From positions 1 through 64,000 of the forward strand of contig NTKF01000002.1 of assembly GCA_002457295.1 (NCBI GenBank): DNA of 64,000 nt, written 5' to 3'. The notes under the pieces are model-generated. The model made no database searches. It was not told the DNA's origin and saw nothing but the letters and a program-made list of their open reading frames with translations. Both the position numbers and the translations under genes were made by a program. Numbering within the stretch: position 1 is the stretch's first letter; each line of letters starts with the position of its first letter. Origin of the DNA: Flavobacteriales bacterium MED-G22. Lineage in GTDB: Bacteria; Bacteroidota; Bacteroidia; Flavobacteriales; Flavobacteriaceae. Positions 62,784 to 64,000 of the stretch are shown here, one piece after another.

Positions 62784-64000
62784 TTAAGGCTCTAGTTTTA
62801 TTAGATTTAATGCACTATTGTTAAGACCTATTAGCAGTTTTTTTTGAGATTCCAAATTTACAACTTCCAATTGTCTTATTTGACCTTTGACAGCTAAACT
62901 TTCAGGCTGTTCCCATTGCCATTTTGAGGATTCATTTTGATAGTCTAGTTGCCAACCATGAGAGGCATCATATTGACCAAATTGAGGTTTTACTAAAAAC
63001 TGATTGCCTCCAAAAAAGAGGCTTCCCTTTCCCCTTTTTTCTGCTGCTAGATGATCTATTGCGAAGACTGGTGCATATTGTATTTCAAGAGGTAATTCAA
63101 TTTTTTCAAACCCAGAATTCTTGCCCACAAAAAGTGTGGTTTCTAGTGTTTGTAGTTCTGTAACCTCACTGTCTGATAATTGTGCTTCAGCAAATAGATC
63201 TGGCATTGAAGCCGCTGCATAATTTTCATATTTAAGAGCTCGCTTTTTTAAATAGGGTAATTGAGCAATTAGTTCATCCTTGTCAGCTATGGGGTAGTCT
63301 TTTCCATCATTTTGAAAAGTGATAATGGGTTCAAAACTACCGTTTTTATCAAAATCATTTAGAAATAATTTTGTTCCTGGGCTAAAGAAGGTATTAATCC
63401 CCATATTCCCAGCAATCAGATCTGGCCTCCCGTCAAAATTGAAATCTTCAACGAAGAGACTATTCCATAATCCCGTTGTTGACTCTAAACCATATTCTTT
63501 TGTGCGGTTCACAAAAGTGCCAGATTCATTTATCCAAATACTTATTGGCATCCACTCTCCAACAGCTACCAAATCTAACCAGCCATCTTTATTAAAATCA
63601 ACTGAAGAAAGATGAGTAATTAACCCAACTTTTTCAAATGAAGGCTGTTGGTTTAAAATAAAGTTTCCGAGTCCATCATTGATCAAAAGATGTAGGTTTC
63701 CTTTTTTACCATAAACAGACAAATCAAATCGTTCTCCAATAATAATGTCTTTAAAACCATCTTTATTAAAATCACCTATGGTGACCCCCCCAGTTGAAAA
63801 ATGAGAATCAAATGGTAGAGATGAACTCTTCTTTAAAAAATGTTTCTCTCCAATATTTTCATAATACCGATCATCCAAAAGGGCAGAAAACCTTGAAAAG
63901 GCTCTCCCTCCACTCCCGACAAATAAATCCAAATCTCCGTCACCATCGCCATCAAAAAACTCAGCCACTACATCTTCTGAACCTTTGTCATTTTGAAAAG
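62784..64000 (-). CDS. VCBS/FG-GAP repeat protein, C-terminal part (runs off the right edge)
   Basis: The frame is open to the last base, where it reads FQNDKGSEDVVAEFFDGDGDGDLD, so the apparent start at 63968 is only an internal Val (GTG); the gene begins outside the window. About 405 residues are visible, aligned with the second propeller of the two downstream paralogues: GDGDGDLDLFVGSGGRAFSRF, GDFNKDGFKDIIIGERFD, VDFNKDGWLDLVAVGEWMP, EDFNFDGRPDLIAGNMGIN. The C-terminus ends in the same VKGQIRQLEVVNL-type strand as copy 2. A lipoprotein signal and an ASPIC/UnbV domain are expected upstream of 64000 but cannot be seen. Confidence 0.88.
   Translation of the reverse strand, partial: FQNDKGSEDVVAEFFDGDGDGDLDLFVGSGGRAFSRFSALLDDRYYENIGEKHFLKKSSSLPFDSHFSTGGVTIGDFNKDGFKDIIIGERFDLSVYGKKGNLHLLINDGLGNFILNQQPSFEKVGLITHLSSVDFNKDGWLDLVAVGEWMPISIWINESGTFVNRTKEYGLESTTGLWNSLFVEDFNFDGRPDLIAGNMGINTFFSPGTKLFLNDFDKNGSFEPIITFQNDGKDYPIADKDELIAQLPYLKKRALKYENYAAASMPDLFAEAQLSDSEVTELQTLETTLFVGKNSGFEKIELPLEIQYAPVFAIDHLAAEKRGKGSLFFGGNQFLVKPQFGQYDASHGWQLDYQNESSKWQWEQPESLAVKGQIRQLEVVNLESQKKLLIGLNNSALNLIKLEP

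Noticed and set aside
1..64000. Mobile elements, CRISPR arrays or prophage
   Set aside because: I found no transposase, integrase, direct-repeat arrays or phage structural genes, and gene order looks like ordinary flavobacterial chromosome.

Overview
The window is an A+T-rich chromosomal segment from a member of the Bacteroidota, almost certainly family Flavobacteriaceae. The diagnostic content is SprA, PorG and a T9SS-sorted protease (type IX secretion), flavobacterial-type TonB proteins, CRTAC1-like VCBS/UnbV lipoproteins, and promoters with the Bacteroidota -7 box TAnnTTTG. A marine lifestyle is only inferred, from the truncated GH88-like hydrolase, the SLC45-like transporter and the vanadium-haloperoxidase operon. 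I see no rRNA genes, insertion sequences, CRISPR arrays or prophage genes. One tRNA gene (Leu-CAA) is present.

Layout. 1-2200: a GH88-like hydrolase gene running off the left edge and broken by an in-frame stop, a 14-bp palindrome at its promoter, and two small exported proteins. 2444-4909: tRNA-Leu(CAA), then prs, ribosomal protein L25 and pth. 4912-9410: a large secreted reprolysin-type metalloprotease with a type IX sorting domain, translationally coupled to a fibronectin-like lipoprotein. 9504-15545: ribF, serS, a DUF4286 protein, rsmA, mgtE, a D-2-hydroxyacid dehydrogenase and a thioredoxin-type arsenate reductase. 15559-18886: aspartate kinase with a GNAT enzyme, and pdxJ with an alpha/beta hydrolase. 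19037-25119: nadK, then the envelope-biogenesis group porG, uppS, bamA and two OmpH/Skp chaperones. 25167-29381: gamma-carbonic-anhydrase-like protein, an Nfu-type Fe-S carrier, a DUF255 thioredoxin-like protein and tsaB. 29420-35183: a complete MacAB-TolC-type efflux operon. 35267-40323: a cytochrome-oxidase biogenesis operon (heme O synthase, two subunit III proteins, subunit IV, a cysteine-free SCO-like protein, SCO, DUF420 and a tiny CxxC membrane protein). 40416-50595: two tandem TonB paralogues, gcvH, the giant T9SS translocon protein sprA and ruvA. 50592-52874: maeB with its own promoter.

52943-64000 (right edge): a very tight operon on the minus strand. In transcription order it encodes a VCBS protein (N-terminus outside the window), an unrecognised lipoprotein, two ~1,090-residue VCBS/ASPIC-UnbV lipoproteins, a lipoprotein with all the vanadium-haloperoxidase motifs, and an SLC45-like MFS transporter. 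Gaps are at most about 13 nt and several genes overlap. This is the part most likely to be a poorly described system: a surface-exposed set of calcium-binding repeat lipoproteins with a haloperoxidase/phosphatase-fold enzyme and a dedicated inner-membrane transporter.

Several genes appear to use TTG or GTG starts, often a few bases downstream of a perfect TAnnTTTG box. I therefore moved a number of starts downstream of the longest open frame; each entry says so.
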